Source: Massilia atriviolacea (GTDB taxonomy: Bacteria > Pseudomonadota > Gammaproteobacteria > Burkholderiales > Burkholderiaceae_D). From it: 64,000 bases of DNA. The position numbers and the translations under genes were made by a program. The stretch is taken from NCBI RefSeq assembly GCF_003953935.1, contig NZ_RXLQ01000015.1:93743-157742 (forward strand), in the 5' to 3' direction. Below are positions 39,469 to 48,319 of this stretch, in pieces. The first letter of the stretch is position 1; every line of letters begins with the position of its first letter. The notes beneath the pieces are model-generated. The model made no database searches and had not been told where the DNA came from. It saw only the letters and a list, made by a program, of their open reading frames with translations.

Positions 39469-40002
39469 TTAAAATCCAACGTGCAAAAACCGCGCATCGG
39501 TAACGAGGGCCGCCAGGTCGAGCGGGATCCATTCGTTTGCGTCGGTATCGCGTAATCTGTCGCCGACCACTTCCATGTCGCCGGCGTGGCGCAAGCCGTA
39601 CACCCGGGCCACCAGCAGGCCGCAGTTAAAGCCCAGGTGGTTGGCCAGGGTGACGATGCGGCTGTCCGGGCCGGCCACGGTTTCCGAGCCTCCCTGGAAG
39701 CGCGCGAAATCGATCAGGCCAACCAGATTGCCCCGGATATTGGCCAGGCCCAGGTACCACGGCTGCGTCAGCGGCACCACCGTGACCGGCGGCACCGGCA
39801 CGATTTCGCCGGCCTGGGTGAGGTCGAGCAGGAAGCGCTCGGCGCCGATCAGCACTCCCAGCTGGTTGACGCGCGCGCCGCTGTTGGTACGGGCAGCCTG
39901 CATGCGTTCGAGCAGCTGCACCTGGTACTGGCGCAAGCGGGTGCGGCGGCCGACGCCATCGGTGGGCGTGGAAACGGCTGGGGCGAAATCGACGTCGCTC
40001 AC
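39469..40002 (-). CDS. pilI: CheW-like adaptor PilI
   Basis: A 177-residue CheW-domain protein that couples PilJ to ChpA. The domain includes [32 protein letters not shown] and [11 protein letters not shown]. The start is a GTG at 40002, only three bases after the pilH stop. It lacks any extra domain. Confidence 0.92.
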   Translation of the reverse strand: MSDVDFAPAVSTPTDGVGRRTRLRQYQVQLLERMQAARTNSGARVNQLGVLIGAERFLLDLTQAGEIVPVPPVTVVPLTQPWYLGLANIRGNLVGLIDFARFQGGSETVAGPDSRIVTLANHLGFNCGLLVARVYGLRHAGDMEVVGDRLRDTDANEWIPLDLAALVTDARFLHVGF

Positions 40003-40005
40003 GAT

Positions 40006-40377
40006 TTATGCGCCGCCGAGAGCGGCGATCTTCGCCAACAGCAGTTCGGCATCGACCGGCTTGACCATGTAGTCGCGCGCGCCCTGGCGCAGGCCCCAGA
40101 CACGGTCGGTTTCCTGGTTCTTGCTGCTGCAGATGATGATGGGCACGTCGCCCAGGTCCGGGTCGCGCGCGATGGTGCGGGTGACCTGGAAGCCGTTCGC
40201 GCCAGGCATGACCACGTCCATCAGGATCAGTTCAGGTTTGTCGTCCTTGATCTTGAGCAGCGCTTCCTCGCCGTTTTCGGCGGTGGTCACGGTGAAGCCG
40301 GCTTTGACCAGGATGTCGGTCAGGTAGTAACGCTCGGTCGGGGAATCGTCGACGATCAGGATTTTTTGTATGGCCAC
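40006..40377 (-). CDS. pilH: Response regulator PilH
   Basis: Stand-alone receiver, 123 residues: ILIVDDSPTERYYL with the acidic pair, phospho-Asp in LILMDVVMPGANGFQ and the conserved Lys in YMVKPVDAELL. In Pseudomonas PilH acts on pilus retraction side or as a phosphate sink. GTG start at 40377 has GGAG six bases before it. Confidence 0.92.
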   Translation of the reverse strand: MAIQKILIVDDSPTERYYLTDILVKAGFTVTTAENGEEALLKIKDDKPELILMDVVMPGANGFQVTRTIARDPDLGDVPIIICSSKNQETDRVWGLRQGARDYMVKPVDAELLLAKIAALGGA

Positions 40378-40392
40378 GGGAGGCTCCAGTAA

Positions 40393-40794
40393 TTATTTTG
40401 AAACGGTGTCGGCAGTATGCTCGCGCACTGCGCTAAGCAGACTGTCTTTGCTAAAGGGTTTGGTCAGGTAGGCGGAGGAGCCGACCATCAGGCCGCGCGC
40501 CCGGTCGAACAAGCCATCTTTCGATGACAGCATCAGTACCGGGGTGGCGTGGAAACGCGCACTGCGCTTGATCAGCGCGCAAGTCTGGTAACCATCGAGG
40601 CGCGGCATCAGGATGTCGCAGAAAATCAGCGACGGATGATGGTCGTTAATCTTGGCCAGGGCATCGAAGCCGTCTTCGGCCAGCACCACCTGATAGCCTG
40701 CCTGGGTGAGGAAAATCTCGGCCGAGCGACGAATCGTGCTGCTGTCGTCGATCACCATGATTTTCAGTACGTTCGGTTGCGGCAATGTCGTCAT
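40393..40794 (-). CDS. pilG: Response regulator PilG
   Basis: Receiver-only protein of about 133 residues: KIMVIDDSSTIRRSAEIFL, phospho-Asp in LIFCDILMPRLDGYQ and Lys in AYLTKPFSKDSLL. In Pseudomonas PilG promotes pilus extension. ATG at 40794 is preferred; a GTG at 40806 gives four more residues. First of the pilGHIJ-chpA run, 106 bases downstream of rubredoxin. Confidence 0.92.
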   Translation of the reverse strand: MTTLPQPNVLKIMVIDDSSTIRRSAEIFLTQAGYQVVLAEDGFDALAKINDHHPSLIFCDILMPRLDGYQTCALIKRSARFHATPVLMLSSKDGLFDRARGLMVGSSAYLTKPFSKDSLLSAVREHTADTVSK

Positions 40795-40899
40795 TTTCAG
40801 TTTCACTCAGCATGAGCATGAACGATATCATAGGGCAACCCTTTTGTCCCCTTAATGTTGCGGCTAGTCAACATGTGTCGGCAATAAGCCTCATGCTAA

Positions 40900-41103
40900 T
40901 CAGATAACTGTCATTTCGAAGTCATCTTTACGGGCGCCGCACTCGGGGCAAGTCCAATTCATGGGCACATCGGCCCAGCGGGTACCGGGGGCGATGCCTT
41001 CTTCGGGCAGGCCGGCTGCCTCGTCGTAGACCCAGCCGCAGATCAGGCACATCCAGGTCTGGAAAGCGGCGCCTGCTGCGCCGGTCGATTCGTTGCTGCT
41101 CAC
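40900..41103 (-). CDS. rubA: Rubredoxin
   Basis: Small iron electron carrier, 67 residues, with the two pairs of iron cysteines in MCLICGWVYDEAAG and WTCPECGARKDDFE. GTG at 41103 follows AGAAGGG with good spacing. Rubredoxin commonly precedes pilG in betaproteobacteria; whether it serves pilus function is unknown. Divergent from thiD across 57 bases that should hold both promoters. Confidence 0.95.
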   Translation of the reverse strand: MSSNESTGAAGAAFQTWMCLICGWVYDEAAGLPEEGIAPGTRWADVPMNWTCPECGARKDDFEMTVI

Positions 41104-41160
41104 GTTGGACTACCCTTCTATCTAGTAAAATGCCGAATCAGGCATCTTAATCTACCGGCC

Positions 41161-42006
41161 GTGCAAATCCAAACTTCTCCACTGATCTTAACGTTCGGCG
41201 TGTCCGATCCCATCGGCGCCATCGGCATCCAGGCCGACCTGGCGTGTTTTTCGGCCCTCGGCTGCCACGGCCTGTCGGTCATGACCGGCATCCTCATTGC
41301 CGACACCGCGCGCGTCGAAGACCTGCAGGAAGTCGACGCCGACTGGGTCTGCGACCAGGCCCGCGTGGTGCTCGAAGACATGCCGGTGGCCGCCTTCAAG
41401 GTCGGCGCAATCAGCAGCATCGAGCAAGCCTCGGCGATCGCCGAAATCGTCTCCGACTATCCGGACGTGCCGCTGATCCTCGACCCGTTTTTATCGAGCC
41501 TGCCCGACTCGGGCCTGGCCGACGACGACATGCTCGGCGCGATCCGCCAGATCCTGGTGCCGCAGGCCACCGTGCTGCTGCTCACCCAGGTCGAGCTGGC
41601 GCGCATGGCCGAAACCTGGCGCGAAGGCGGCGCCGACATGCTCAAGGAAGACGTGGCCGAGCTGACCGGCATGGGCTGCCAGTACGTGCTGGTCAAGTGC
41701 ACCGGCTCGAGCGGCACGGGCGCCGGGGCGCAGCTGTCGAACACCCTGTTCGACGAGAACGGCGTGGTCGGCACCTTCAACTGGCAGCATTTGCCGGGCC
41801 CCTTCGTGGGCGCCGGCAGCACCTTGTCGGGCGCGCTGGCCGCGCTGATGGCGCGCCGCTTCGGCGAGGGCGACGCCGTCGAGGCCATCCAGGCGGCCCA
41901 GGAATTCACCGTCGGCGCGCTGGCCAACGCGCAGCGCTTCGGCATGGGCAAGCTGGTGCCCAACAAATTTTTCGCCCACCCCATTCCCTTATCGAGCAAG
42001 CCATGA
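41161..42006 (+). CDS. thiD: ThiD-like hydroxymethylpyrimidine/phosphomethylpyrimidine kinase (divergent)
   Basis: A 281-residue ribokinase-fold protein of the ThiD family. Typical ThiD has GSDxxGGAGIQAD; here the start reads [15 protein letters not shown], and the anion-hole motif normally GTGCTLSAA reads GAGSTLSGA, so the usual Cys is Ser. It may still phosphorylate HMP-P, or have shifted role. The start is GTG at 41161. The stop overlaps hemL by ATGA, an arrangement usual in this group of bacteria. Confidence 0.82.
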   Translation: MQIQTSPLILTFGVSDPIGAIGIQADLACFSALGCHGLSVMTGILIADTARVEDLQEVDADWVCDQARVVLEDMPVAAFKVGAISSIEQASAIAEIVSDYPDVPLILDPFLSSLPDSGLADDDMLGAIRQILVPQATVLLLTQVELARMAETWREGGADMLKEDVAELTGMGCQYVLVKCTGSSGTGAGAQLSNTLFDENGVVGTFNWQHLPGPFVGAGSTLSGALAALMARRFGEGDAVEAIQAAQEFTVGALANAQRFGMGKLVPNKFFAHPIPLSSKP

Positions 42007-43292
42007 ACCAAGACTCCCTGAATAACACGCTGTTCGCGCGCGCCCAGAAATCCACCCCGGGCGGCGTCAATTCGCCGGTGCGCGCCTTCAAATCGGTGGG
42101 CGGCACGCCGCGCTTCATCACCCGCGCCGAAGGCCCCTACTTCTGGGACGCCGACGGCAAGCGCTACATCGACTACATCGGTTCGTGGGGGCCGGCCATC
42201 GTCGGCCACGCCCATCCGGACGTGGTGAAAGCGGTGCAGGACGCGGCCGCGCGCGGCCTGTCGTTCGGCGCCCCGACCGAAGGCGAAATCCTGATGGCCG
42301 AAGAAATCTGCCGCCTGGTGCCCTCGATCGAGCAGGTGCGGCTGGTATCGTCCGGCACCGAAGCGACCATGAGCGCGCTGCGCCTGGCGCGCGGCGCCAC
42401 CGGGCGCGACAAGATCGTCAAGTTCGAAGGCTGCTACCACGGCCACGCCGACTCGCTGCTGGTCAAGGCCGGCAGCGGTTTGCTGACCTTCGGCAACCCG
42501 ACCTCGGCCGGCGTGCCGGAAGACTTCGTCAAGCACACCCTGGTGCTCGACTATAACAATGTGGCGCAGCTGGAAGATGCGTTCGCCTCCATGGGCGACA
42601 CCATCGCCTGCGTGATCGTGGAGCCGGTGGCCGGCAATATGAACCTGATCAAGGCCACGCCGGAGTTCCTGCGCGCCATGCGCGATCTGTGCACGCGGCA
42701 CGGCGCGATCCTGATTTTCGACGAAGTCATGTGCGGCTTCCGCGTCGGCCTGGGCGGGGCGCAGGAACTGTACGACATCGTGCCGGACCTGACCGCGCTG
42801 GGCAAGGTCATCGGCGGCGGGATGCCGGTGGCGGCCTTCGGCGGCCGTGCCGAGCTGATGCAGAACATGGCGCCGATCGGGGCGGTGTACCAGGCCGGTA
42901 CGCTGTCGGGCAATCCGGTGGCGGTGGCGGCCGGCATGACCACCTTGCGCCTGATCCAGGAGCCGGGTTTCTACGAGAAGCTGACGGCGCAGACCGCCAA
43001 GCTGGCGGCCGGGCTGGCGCAGGCGGCCAGGGAGGCCGGCGTGACCTTCTGCGCCGATGCGGTGGGCGGGATGTTCGGGATTTACTTCAGCGAAGAAGTG
43101 CCGGGCAGCTATGCCGAGATGATGGCGGGCGACAAGACGCGCTTCAATGCATTCTTCCACGCCATGCTGGACGAAGGCGTGTACTTCGCGCCGGCCGCGT
43201 TCGAGGCGGGGTTCGTGTCGGCCCAGCATGACGATGCGGTGATCGAGGAGACCATAGCGGCCGCGCGCCGGGTGTTTGCCAAGCTGGCTTGA
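42003..43292 (+). CDS. hemL: Glutamate-1-semialdehyde 2,1-aminomutase
   Basis: PLP enzyme that forms 5-aminolevulinate for haem. The 429-residue protein has [17 protein letters not shown] at the start, [16 protein letters not shown] for phosphate binding, [10 protein letters not shown] and the PLP lysine in [12 protein letters not shown]. It ends RRVFAKLA. Length is normal and the gene intact. Its last 138 bases (43155-43292) are copied three more times downstream. Confidence 0.97.
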   Translation: MNQDSLNNTLFARAQKSTPGGVNSPVRAFKSVGGTPRFITRAEGPYFWDADGKRYIDYIGSWGPAIVGHAHPDVVKAVQDAAARGLSFGAPTEGEILMAEEICRLVPSIEQVRLVSSGTEATMSALRLARGATGRDKIVKFEGCYHGHADSLLVKAGSGLLTFGNPTSAGVPEDFVKHTLVLDYNNVAQLEDAFASMGDTIACVIVEPVAGNMNLIKATPEFLRAMRDLCTRHGAILIFDEVMCGFRVGLGGAQELYDIVPDLTALGKVIGGGMPVAAFGGRAELMQNMAPIGAVYQAGTLSGNPVAVAAGMTTLRLIQEPGFYEKLTAQTAKLAAGLAQAAREAGVTFCADAVGGMFGIYFSEEVPGSYAEMMAGDKTRFNAFFHAMLDEGVYFAPAAFEAGFVSAQHDDAVIEETIAAARRVFAKLA

Positions 43293-43322
43293 TCAGACCT
43301 TGCAGGCCGCTCGCCTGAGCCG

Positions 43323-43401
43323 CGTCGTTCCCGCGAAGGCGGGAACCCCAGGTTCGTGCCGATGCCGACAAACTTGGGTTCCCGCCTTCGCGGGAACGAC
43401 G
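43323..43401. repeat. Inverted REP pair (REPIN-like), copy 1
   Basis: Perfect 26-base arms (43323-43348 and 43376-43401) around a 27-base centre. Each arm contains its own small hairpin GTTCCCGC-GAAG-GCGGGAAC. The whole could also stop transcription of hemL. Confidence 0.85.
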
Positions 43402-43408
43402 GAGATGG

Positions 43409-43546
43409 TTCCACGCGATGCTGGACGAAGGCGTGTACTTCGCGCCGGCCGCGTTCGAGGCGGGGTTCGTGTCGGCCCAGCATGACGATGCGGTGATCGA
43501 GGAGACCATAGCGGCCGCGCGCCGGGTGTTTGCCAAGCTGGCTTGA
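43409..43546 (+). pseudogene. Duplicated hemL 3' end, copy 2
   Basis: Repeats the last 138 bases of hemL with one clear change near its beginning (ACGCGATG for ACGCCATG). Its frame ends RRVFAKLA as in the gene. No ribosome site is evident, so probably not translated. Confidence 0.85.
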
Positions 43547-43576
43547 TCAGACCTTGCAGGCCGCTCGCCTGAGCCG

Positions 43577-43655
43577 CGTCGTTCCCGCGAAGGCGGGAAC
43601 CCCAGGTTCGTGCCGATGCCGACAAACTTGGGTTCCCGCCTTCGCGGGAACGACG
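43577..43655. repeat. Inverted REP pair, copy 2
   Basis: Same arms as copy 1, at 43577-43602 and 43630-43655. Confidence 0.85.
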
Positions 43656-43662
43656 GAGATGG

Positions 43663-43791
43663 TTCCACGCGATGCTGGACGAAGGCGTGTACTTCGCGCC
43701 GGCCGCGTTCGAGGCGGGGTTCGTGTCGGCCCAGCATGACGATGCGGTGATCGAAGAGACCATCGCGGCGGCGCGCCGGGTGCTGGCTTGA
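43663..43791 (+). pseudogene. Duplicated hemL 3' end, copy 3
   Basis: As copy 2 but with GAG to GAA, ATA to ATC and GCC to GCG, all silent, and loss of three codons so that the frame ends RRVLA. All changes keep the reading frame. Confidence 0.85.
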
Positions 43792-43821
43792 TCAGACCTT
43801 GCAGGCCGCTCGCCTGAGCCG

Positions 43822-43900
43822 CGTCGTTCCCGCGAAGGCGGGAACCCCAGGTTCGTGCCGATGCCGACAAACTTGGGTTCCCGCCTTCGCGGGAACGACG
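43822..43900. repeat. Inverted REP pair, copy 3
   Basis: Same arms as copy 1, at 43822-43847 and 43875-43900. Confidence 0.85.
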
Positions 43901-43907
43901 GAGATGG

Positions 43908-44036
43908 TTCCACGCGATGCTGGACGAAGGCGTGTACTTCGCGCCGGCCGCGTTCGAGGCGGGGTTCGTGTCGGCCCAGCATGACGATGCGGTGATCGAA
44001 GAGACCATCGCGGCGGCGCGCCGGGTGCTGGCTTGA
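43908..44036 (+). pseudogene. Duplicated hemL 3' end, copy 4
   Basis: Carries the same silent changes and nine-base deletion as copy 3. Confidence 0.85.
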
Positions 44037-44066
44037 TCAGACCTTGCAGGCCGCTCGCCTGAGCCG

Positions 44067-44145
44067 CGTCGTTCCCGCGAAGGCGGGAACCCCAGGTTCG
44101 TGCCGATGCCGAGAAACTTGGGTTCCCGCCTTCGCGGGAACGACG
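44067..44145. repeat. Inverted REP pair, copy 4
   Basis: Same arms at 44067-44092 and 44120-44145, with one base change in the centre (GAGAAAC for GACAAAC). It stands 31 bases from the corA stop. Confidence 0.85.
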
Positions 44146-44176
44146 GCGCCGGCGCTAGCGCCTGTGCGGGAAACCT

Positions 44177-45142
44177 CTACTTCAACCAACCCCTGCGCAG
44201 GAACACCCACACCGGCGAAATCATCGACACCAGCATCAGGGTCAGGGCCAGCGGGTAGCCGTACTGCCACTCCAGCTCCGGGAAGGCCTTGAAGTTCATC
44301 CCGTAAATACTGGCGATCAGGGTCGGCGGCAGGAAGGCCACCGAGGCCACCGAGAAGATCTTGATGATCTTGTTCTGGTTAATGTTGATGAAACCGACCG
44401 TGGCGTCCATCAGGAAGTTGATCTTGTCGAACAGGAAGGAGGTGTGGCCGTCCAGCGATTCGATGTCGCGCAGGATCTGGCGCGCTTCCTCGAACTGCTC
44501 CGCATTGAGCAAGCGCCCGCGCATCAGGAAACTTACGGCGCGCCGCGTATCCATCATGTTGCGCCGGATGCGCCCGTTCAAATCTTCCTCGCGCGCAATC
44601 GCGTTCAGCGCGTCGGCCGCGTCCTTATCGGTGAATTCTTTCTGCAGCACCAGCCCGCTGACTTCTTCCAGGTGCTGGTAAATGCCTTCCAGCGCATCGG
44701 CCGAATACTCGGCGTCGGTGGCGTACAGGTCGAGCAGCACGTCCATGTAATCGGCAATCGATCCCGGCCGCGAGCGCGCGCGCATGCGCACCAGGCGGAA
44801 CACCGGCAAGTCGTCGGTGTGCACCGAAAACAGCATCTTGCGCGCAAGAATGAAGGCGACCGTGACCACGCGCGAGGGGCCGTCGTCTTCTTCCAGCAGG
44901 AAATCGGTGCGCAGATGCAGGTCGCCGTTTTCCGCTTCGTAATAGCGGGCCGAGGCTTCGATATCCTTGACTTCGTCTTCGCCCGGCAAGATCACGCCGT
45001 AGATTGTCTTGACCCAGGCCCGCTCGTCGTCGGTCGGGTCGGTCAGGTCGACCCACACCGGCGCCACGTTTTCGAGATCCGCCCGCGACTCGATCGGTAC
45101 CTGATTGAGTCGGCCATTTTGTAGGACAAATACGTTGATCAT
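44177..45142 (-). CDS. corA: Magnesium/cobalt transporter CorA
   Basis: Pentameric inner-membrane channel for Mg2+ and Co2+. The 321-residue protein has a long cytoplasmic domain and two C-terminal helices, with the signature YGMNF after the first (LIASIYGMNFKAFPE) and RRGWLK at the end. Normal length. It is 81 bases downstream of the DUF4124 gene. Confidence 0.94.
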   Translation of the reverse strand: MINVFVLQNGRLNQVPIESRADLENVAPVWVDLTDPTDDERAWVKTIYGVILPGEDEVKDIEASARYYEAENGDLHLRTDFLLEEDDGPSRVVTVAFILARKMLFSVHTDDLPVFRLVRMRARSRPGSIADYMDVLLDLYATDAEYSADALEGIYQHLEEVSGLVLQKEFTDKDAADALNAIAREEDLNGRIRRNMMDTRRAVSFLMRGRLLNAEQFEEARQILRDIESLDGHTSFLFDKINFLMDATVGFININQNKIIKIFSVASVAFLPPTLIASIYGMNFKAFPELEWQYGYPLALTLMLVSMISPVWVFLRRGWLK

Positions 45143-45223
45143 GCGCTTTCTCGGCCGGATTCAAAACAGCGCAAGTGTACCCGTTAGGCCTGAGTCCGGC
45201 CACCCCGAAACACGTAAATCGCC

Positions 45224-45661
45224 TCAGCGCAGCTGTTTTTCGATCATTTTGTCGAGCATCGGGTCCGAGCCCGGCGCGGCCTTCTCCGGCACCGGCTTCT
45301 TGGGTGCCTCGATGCCCTTGGTGTCGTGGATCTCGATGAGCTTGCTGGTGCGGTTGTCGGCCTTGCAATCGGTGTTCGAAATAACAGTCTTGCCATCGAT
45401 CACGCACTTGCGCATGCGGCCGTCGCCCTTGCCGGAGGCGGCGCCGACCGCATCGCCGGCGGCGTCGATCGCCTTGCCGGCCCCGCTGGCCTTGACCGTC
45501 TTGCCGAGCCTGGCGGTGCCTTCGGCGAACAGATTGCGCTCGTAGCGCATGGAAAACAGGGCGGCCATGGCGATGCCGGCCACCGCCACCGAGCCGATCG
45601 CGACCCAGAACAGGGAGATGGCGCCGCGCTGGAAGGCGGCAGGTGGACGACGATAGCGCAT
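45224..45661 (-). CDS. DUF4124-like membrane-anchored protein
   Basis: A 145-residue protein with one N-terminal membrane helix (LFWVAIGSVAVAGIAMAAL) and a C-terminal patch KCVIDGKTVISNTDCKA that resembles the DUF4124 fold with its two Cys; function unknown, probably periplasmic. The start is uncertain: ATG at 45661 is used here; an ATG at 45685 adds eight residues and would lie at the edge of the 13-base repeats. Confidence 0.72.
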   Translation of the reverse strand: MRYRRPPAAFQRGAISLFWVAIGSVAVAGIAMAALFSMRYERNLFAEGTARLGKTVKASGAGKAIDAAGDAVGAASGKGDGRMRKCVIDGKTVISNTDCKADNRTSKLIEIHDTKGIEAPKKPVPEKAAPGSDPMLDKMIEKQLR

Positions 45662-45686
45662 GGCGGGTTTCCGTTCAGGGATCATG

Positions 45687-45790
45687 GCAAGGGATCGGGG
45701 CAAGGGATCGGGACAAGGGATCGGAACAAAGGATCGGGACAAGGAATCAGGACAAAGGATCGGGACAAGGAATCAGGCCAAAGCATCAAG
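45687..45790. repeat. Eight-copy 13-base minisatellite
   Basis: Units of the form ACAAGGGATCGGG follow one another from 45687; the first two are identical, the later ones vary at two or three bases. It lies between mtgA and the DUF4124 gene and its last unit covers the mtgA stop codon. Confidence 0.85.
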
Positions 45791-46511
45791 GCAGGTCGGC
45801 CGAACTCATGCGATTGACGATCAGCGTGGTGCGGCGCGCCAGGTAGCTCGAGCTGCGGTGCTTGTCGTAATAGCGCGGATTGGGCAGCATCACGGCCAGC
45901 TTGGCGGCCTGGGCCACGCCCAGGTTGGCCGCCGTGGTGCGGTAATAATAGCGCGCGGCCGCTTCGGCGCCGAAGATGCCGCGCCCGAATTCGGCCACGT
46001 TCAGGTAGATTTCCAGGATGCGCTGCTTGCTCATCACCGTTTCGAGCATGAAGGCGATGATCAGCTCCTGGCCCTTGCGCAGGTAGCTGCGCGAGCCGGT
46101 CAGGAACAGGTTCTTGGCCAGTTGCTGGGTAATGGTGGAGCCGCCGCCGACCACCTTGTGGCGCCGGTTGTTGCGTTCATAGGCCTTTTGCAGCGCTTCC
46201 CAGTCGACCCCGTCATGCTCGGAAAAATTCGCGTCTTCCGAGGCGATCACGGCCCGTTTCAGGTTCTCGGAAATGCGCTCGTAGGGCACCCACTGATGCT
46301 GCAGCACGGCCCTGGGCTTCTTTTCGCGCATCAGCGCCAGCTGGTCGTCCATCATGTTGGTGCTCGACGGATTGAACTGGGCGTACCAGCACACCATCAG
46401 GAAGAAATACAGCTGGACCGCGAGGAAGATCAGCAAGGGGCCGAGGAACAGCCACTTGATCCAGCGCCGGCGCGCGCCGCCCCCCTTGGCTGGCTTGGCG
46501 GCCTTGCTCAT
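45786..46511 (-). CDS. mtgA: Monofunctional biosynthetic peptidoglycan transglycosylase
   Basis: GT51 enzyme that polymerises lipid II, 241 residues. One membrane helix (WLFLGPLLIFLAVQLYFFL) is followed by the catalytic motif ASEDANFSEHDGVDW and by GGSTITQQLAKNLFLT. ATG at 46511 overlaps the aroE stop (ATGA). No transpeptidase domain. Confidence 0.95.
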   Translation of the reverse strand: MSKAAKPAKGGGARRRWIKWLFLGPLLIFLAVQLYFFLMVCWYAQFNPSSTNMMDDQLALMREKKPRAVLQHQWVPYERISENLKRAVIASEDANFSEHDGVDWEALQKAYERNNRRHKVVGGGSTITQQLAKNLFLTGSRSYLRKGQELIIAFMLETVMSKQRILEIYLNVAEFGRGIFGAEAAARYYYRTTAANLGVAQAAKLAVMLPNPRYYDKHRSSSYLARRTTLIVNRMSSADLP

Positions 46512-47335
46512 ACGGCCAGGCGCAGGCGGTCCAGGATCTCGGCCGTGTCGGGACGCGCGCCGCGCCACAGCAAAAAGGCTTCGGCGGCTTGCTCGACCAG
46601 CATGCCGAGCCCGTCGCGCGTGGCCGCGCCGCAGCTTGCGGCAAACTGCATGAAGCGGGTCGGGGCCTTGCCGTACATCATGTCCAACGCCAGCGTGCCG
46701 GGGCCGAAGGCGCCGGCCGGGACCGGCGGCATGGCGTCGGCCAGGCTGGCCGAGGTGGCGTTGACGACCACGTCGTACTGGCCGGCAATGTCGTCGAAGG
46801 CGCAGGCGGCCAGGCGCTGGTCCTGCGCCAGCTGGGAGGTGAAGCGCTCGACCAGGGCGTCGGCCGTGGCCAGGGTGCGGTTGGCAATCGTCAGCTCGGC
46901 CGGCAGGGCCGCCAGCAGCGGCAGCACGGCGCCGCGCGCGGCCCCGCCCGCGCCCAGCAGCAGGACGCGCTTGCCTTCCAGGCTCACGCCGGCATTGCGC
47001 GTGATGTCGCCCACCAGCCCGGCGCCATCGGTGTTGTCGCCGATGATGCCGCCGCTGCTGTTGAACATCAGGGTATTGACGGCGCCGGCGGCGCGCGCGC
47101 GTTCGGTCAGGCGGTCGGCCAGGTCGGCCGCCTGCAGCTTGAAGGGCACGGTGACGTTGGCGCCGCCATAGCCGGCCGCCACCAGGGCGCGCACGCTGGC
47201 CTCGAACCCATCGAGCGGCGCCAGGCAGCGCTCGTAGAGCATGTCTTGCCCGGTCTGCCGGGCAAAGGCGGCATGGATCTCGGGCGATTTGCTATGGGCA
47301 ATCGGATTGCCGATGACGCAGTAACGCTCGCTCAT
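46508..47335 (-). CDS. aroE: Shikimate dehydrogenase
   Basis: NADP enzyme of aromatic synthesis, 275 residues. Shikimate-binding GNPIAHSKSPEIH, catalytic Lys in VTVPFKLQA, DNTDGAGLVGD, NADP loop LLGAGGAARGAV. ATG at 47335 overlaps the tonB-like stop. AroQ, two steps before in the same pathway, is also in this window at 54397. Confidence 0.96.
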   Translation of the reverse strand: MSERYCVIGNPIAHSKSPEIHAAFARQTGQDMLYERCLAPLDGFEASVRALVAAGYGGANVTVPFKLQAADLADRLTERARAAGAVNTLMFNSSGGIIGDNTDGAGLVGDITRNAGVSLEGKRVLLLGAGGAARGAVLPLLAALPAELTIANRTLATADALVERFTSQLAQDQRLAACAFDDIAGQYDVVVNATSASLADAMPPVPAGAFGPGTLALDMMYGKAPTRFMQFAASCGAATRDGLGMLVEQAAEAFLLWRGARPDTAEILDRLRLAV

Positions 47336-48216
47336 TGCTTCTGGCCGCGCAGTTCGGCTTCGAGTTTGTCTTCGCGCGTGAACTTGAAGCTGGTGATCAT
47401 GATCCACAAGTCGTCGCGGTCGTTGGAACGCATGTTTTTCGGGAATTTGTTGAACGGCGCGGCGCGCCGCACGATGGCCAGCGCCGCCTTGTCGAGCGCG
47501 GGATTGCCCGAACTCTTTTCGATGCGCACGCCGCCTTCCTTGGTGTAAATGGTGCCGTCCTGGAAAATCGGGATATACACGATCAGCTCGCCGTACAGTT
47601 TCTTGCCATCGCGCTGGGGAAAGTTCAGCGTACCGATGTCTTCGATCTTCTTCTGCGTCGTTTTGTAGTATTCGGCGTAGCCGACCTGCTGCGTGCTCGG
47701 CGTGAAGAAGGTCTTGCGCGGACGCTTGTTCTGGTCTTCGATGCGCTGGGCGATCTCGGCCTTCTGGCGCGCGAGCGGCTTGGTGCTCTCGATCAGGTCG
47801 GTGCCGTCGCTGTCCGGCTCGGGCCGGTCCTTCTCGCGCACCGGCGCCGCGTTCAGGTTCGACTCGTTGGCCTTGGTCAGCAGGTTCTGCTGCATCTGCT
47901 CCAGCTCGGTGATGCGGCGCAGGGTCGATTTGACGCTTTCGCCGGTCTCGTCCTTGCGCATGTCGGGCAGCGGCGAGGCGGCGCGCCCGGCGTCGGCATT
48001 GCCGCCGCCATCGAGGTTGGCCTGGGCCAGCGCGTCCGCCTTCAATGGCTTGCTGGCGTGCTTGGCGTTGACCAGGATGACTTCGAGGCCGGGATCGGTC
48101 GGGGTCAGGTTGAGCGCGTCGGGCGCGACGAAACGGACCGCCAGCAGGGCCGCGTGCACCGTGACCGAAACGGCCACGGCAATGGACAGGGAGCTTAAAT
48201 TTTGCAAGTGCTTCAC
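47332..48216 (-). CDS. TonB family energy transducer-like protein
   Basis: A 294-residue protein with an N-terminal membrane helix (LSIAVAVSVTVHAALLAV) with the His typical of TonB anchors, a charged middle and a C-terminal TonB-like fold (GELIVYIPIFQDGTI, ALAIVRRAAPFNKFP). No exbB/exbD or receptor gene is nearby, so the partner is unknown. It overlaps aroE by four bases and lies about 100 bases downstream of rnb. Confidence 0.83.
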   Translation of the reverse strand: MKHLQNLSSLSIAVAVSVTVHAALLAVRFVAPDALNLTPTDPGLEVILVNAKHASKPLKADALAQANLDGGGNADAGRAASPLPDMRKDETGESVKSTLRRITELEQMQQNLLTKANESNLNAAPVREKDRPEPDSDGTDLIESTKPLARQKAEIAQRIEDQNKRPRKTFFTPSTQQVGYAEYYKTTQKKIEDIGTLNFPQRDGKKLYGELIVYIPIFQDGTIYTKEGGVRIEKSSGNPALDKAALAIVRRAAPFNKFPKNMRSNDRDDLWIMITSFKFTREDKLEAELRGQKQ

Positions 48217-48319
48217 ACGATACCGGGGAAGAATCTGTTGAATCAGGGAACGGCCATTCTACATTCTAATGGCCGCCGTGGCGATGCTGACAACGTTGGG
48301 CGGCCGCCGGCTGACAAGC

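Larger units (their letters stand above)
43155..44145. repeat. Tandem array of hemL 3' ends and inverted REP pairs
   Basis: Four units are lined up with starts at 43155, 43409, 43663 and 43908 (periods 254, 254, 245). Each has the last part of hemL up to a TGA, then a spacer with an inverted REP pair. The first unit is the real gene end. Copies 3 and 4 have a nine-base in-frame deletion and three synonymous changes against copies 1 and 2. Short frames on either strand across the spacers look artefactual. Confidence 0.9.

Noticed and set aside
31220..39472. 2750-codon plus-strand open frame across chpA and pilJ
   Set aside because: It is the antisense of two well-identified genes with clear domains and has shadow composition (many Arg, His, Phe).
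43293..44176. CRISPR array
   Set aside because: Units are 245-254 bases and contain gene ends; no short direct repeats with unique spacers, no cas genes.
43109..44270. Several short frames over the hemL array, with repeated PRRREP- and PAKAG-type stretches
   Set aside because: They arise from reading REP hairpins and the antisense of hemL tails; there are no ribosome sites or independent features.
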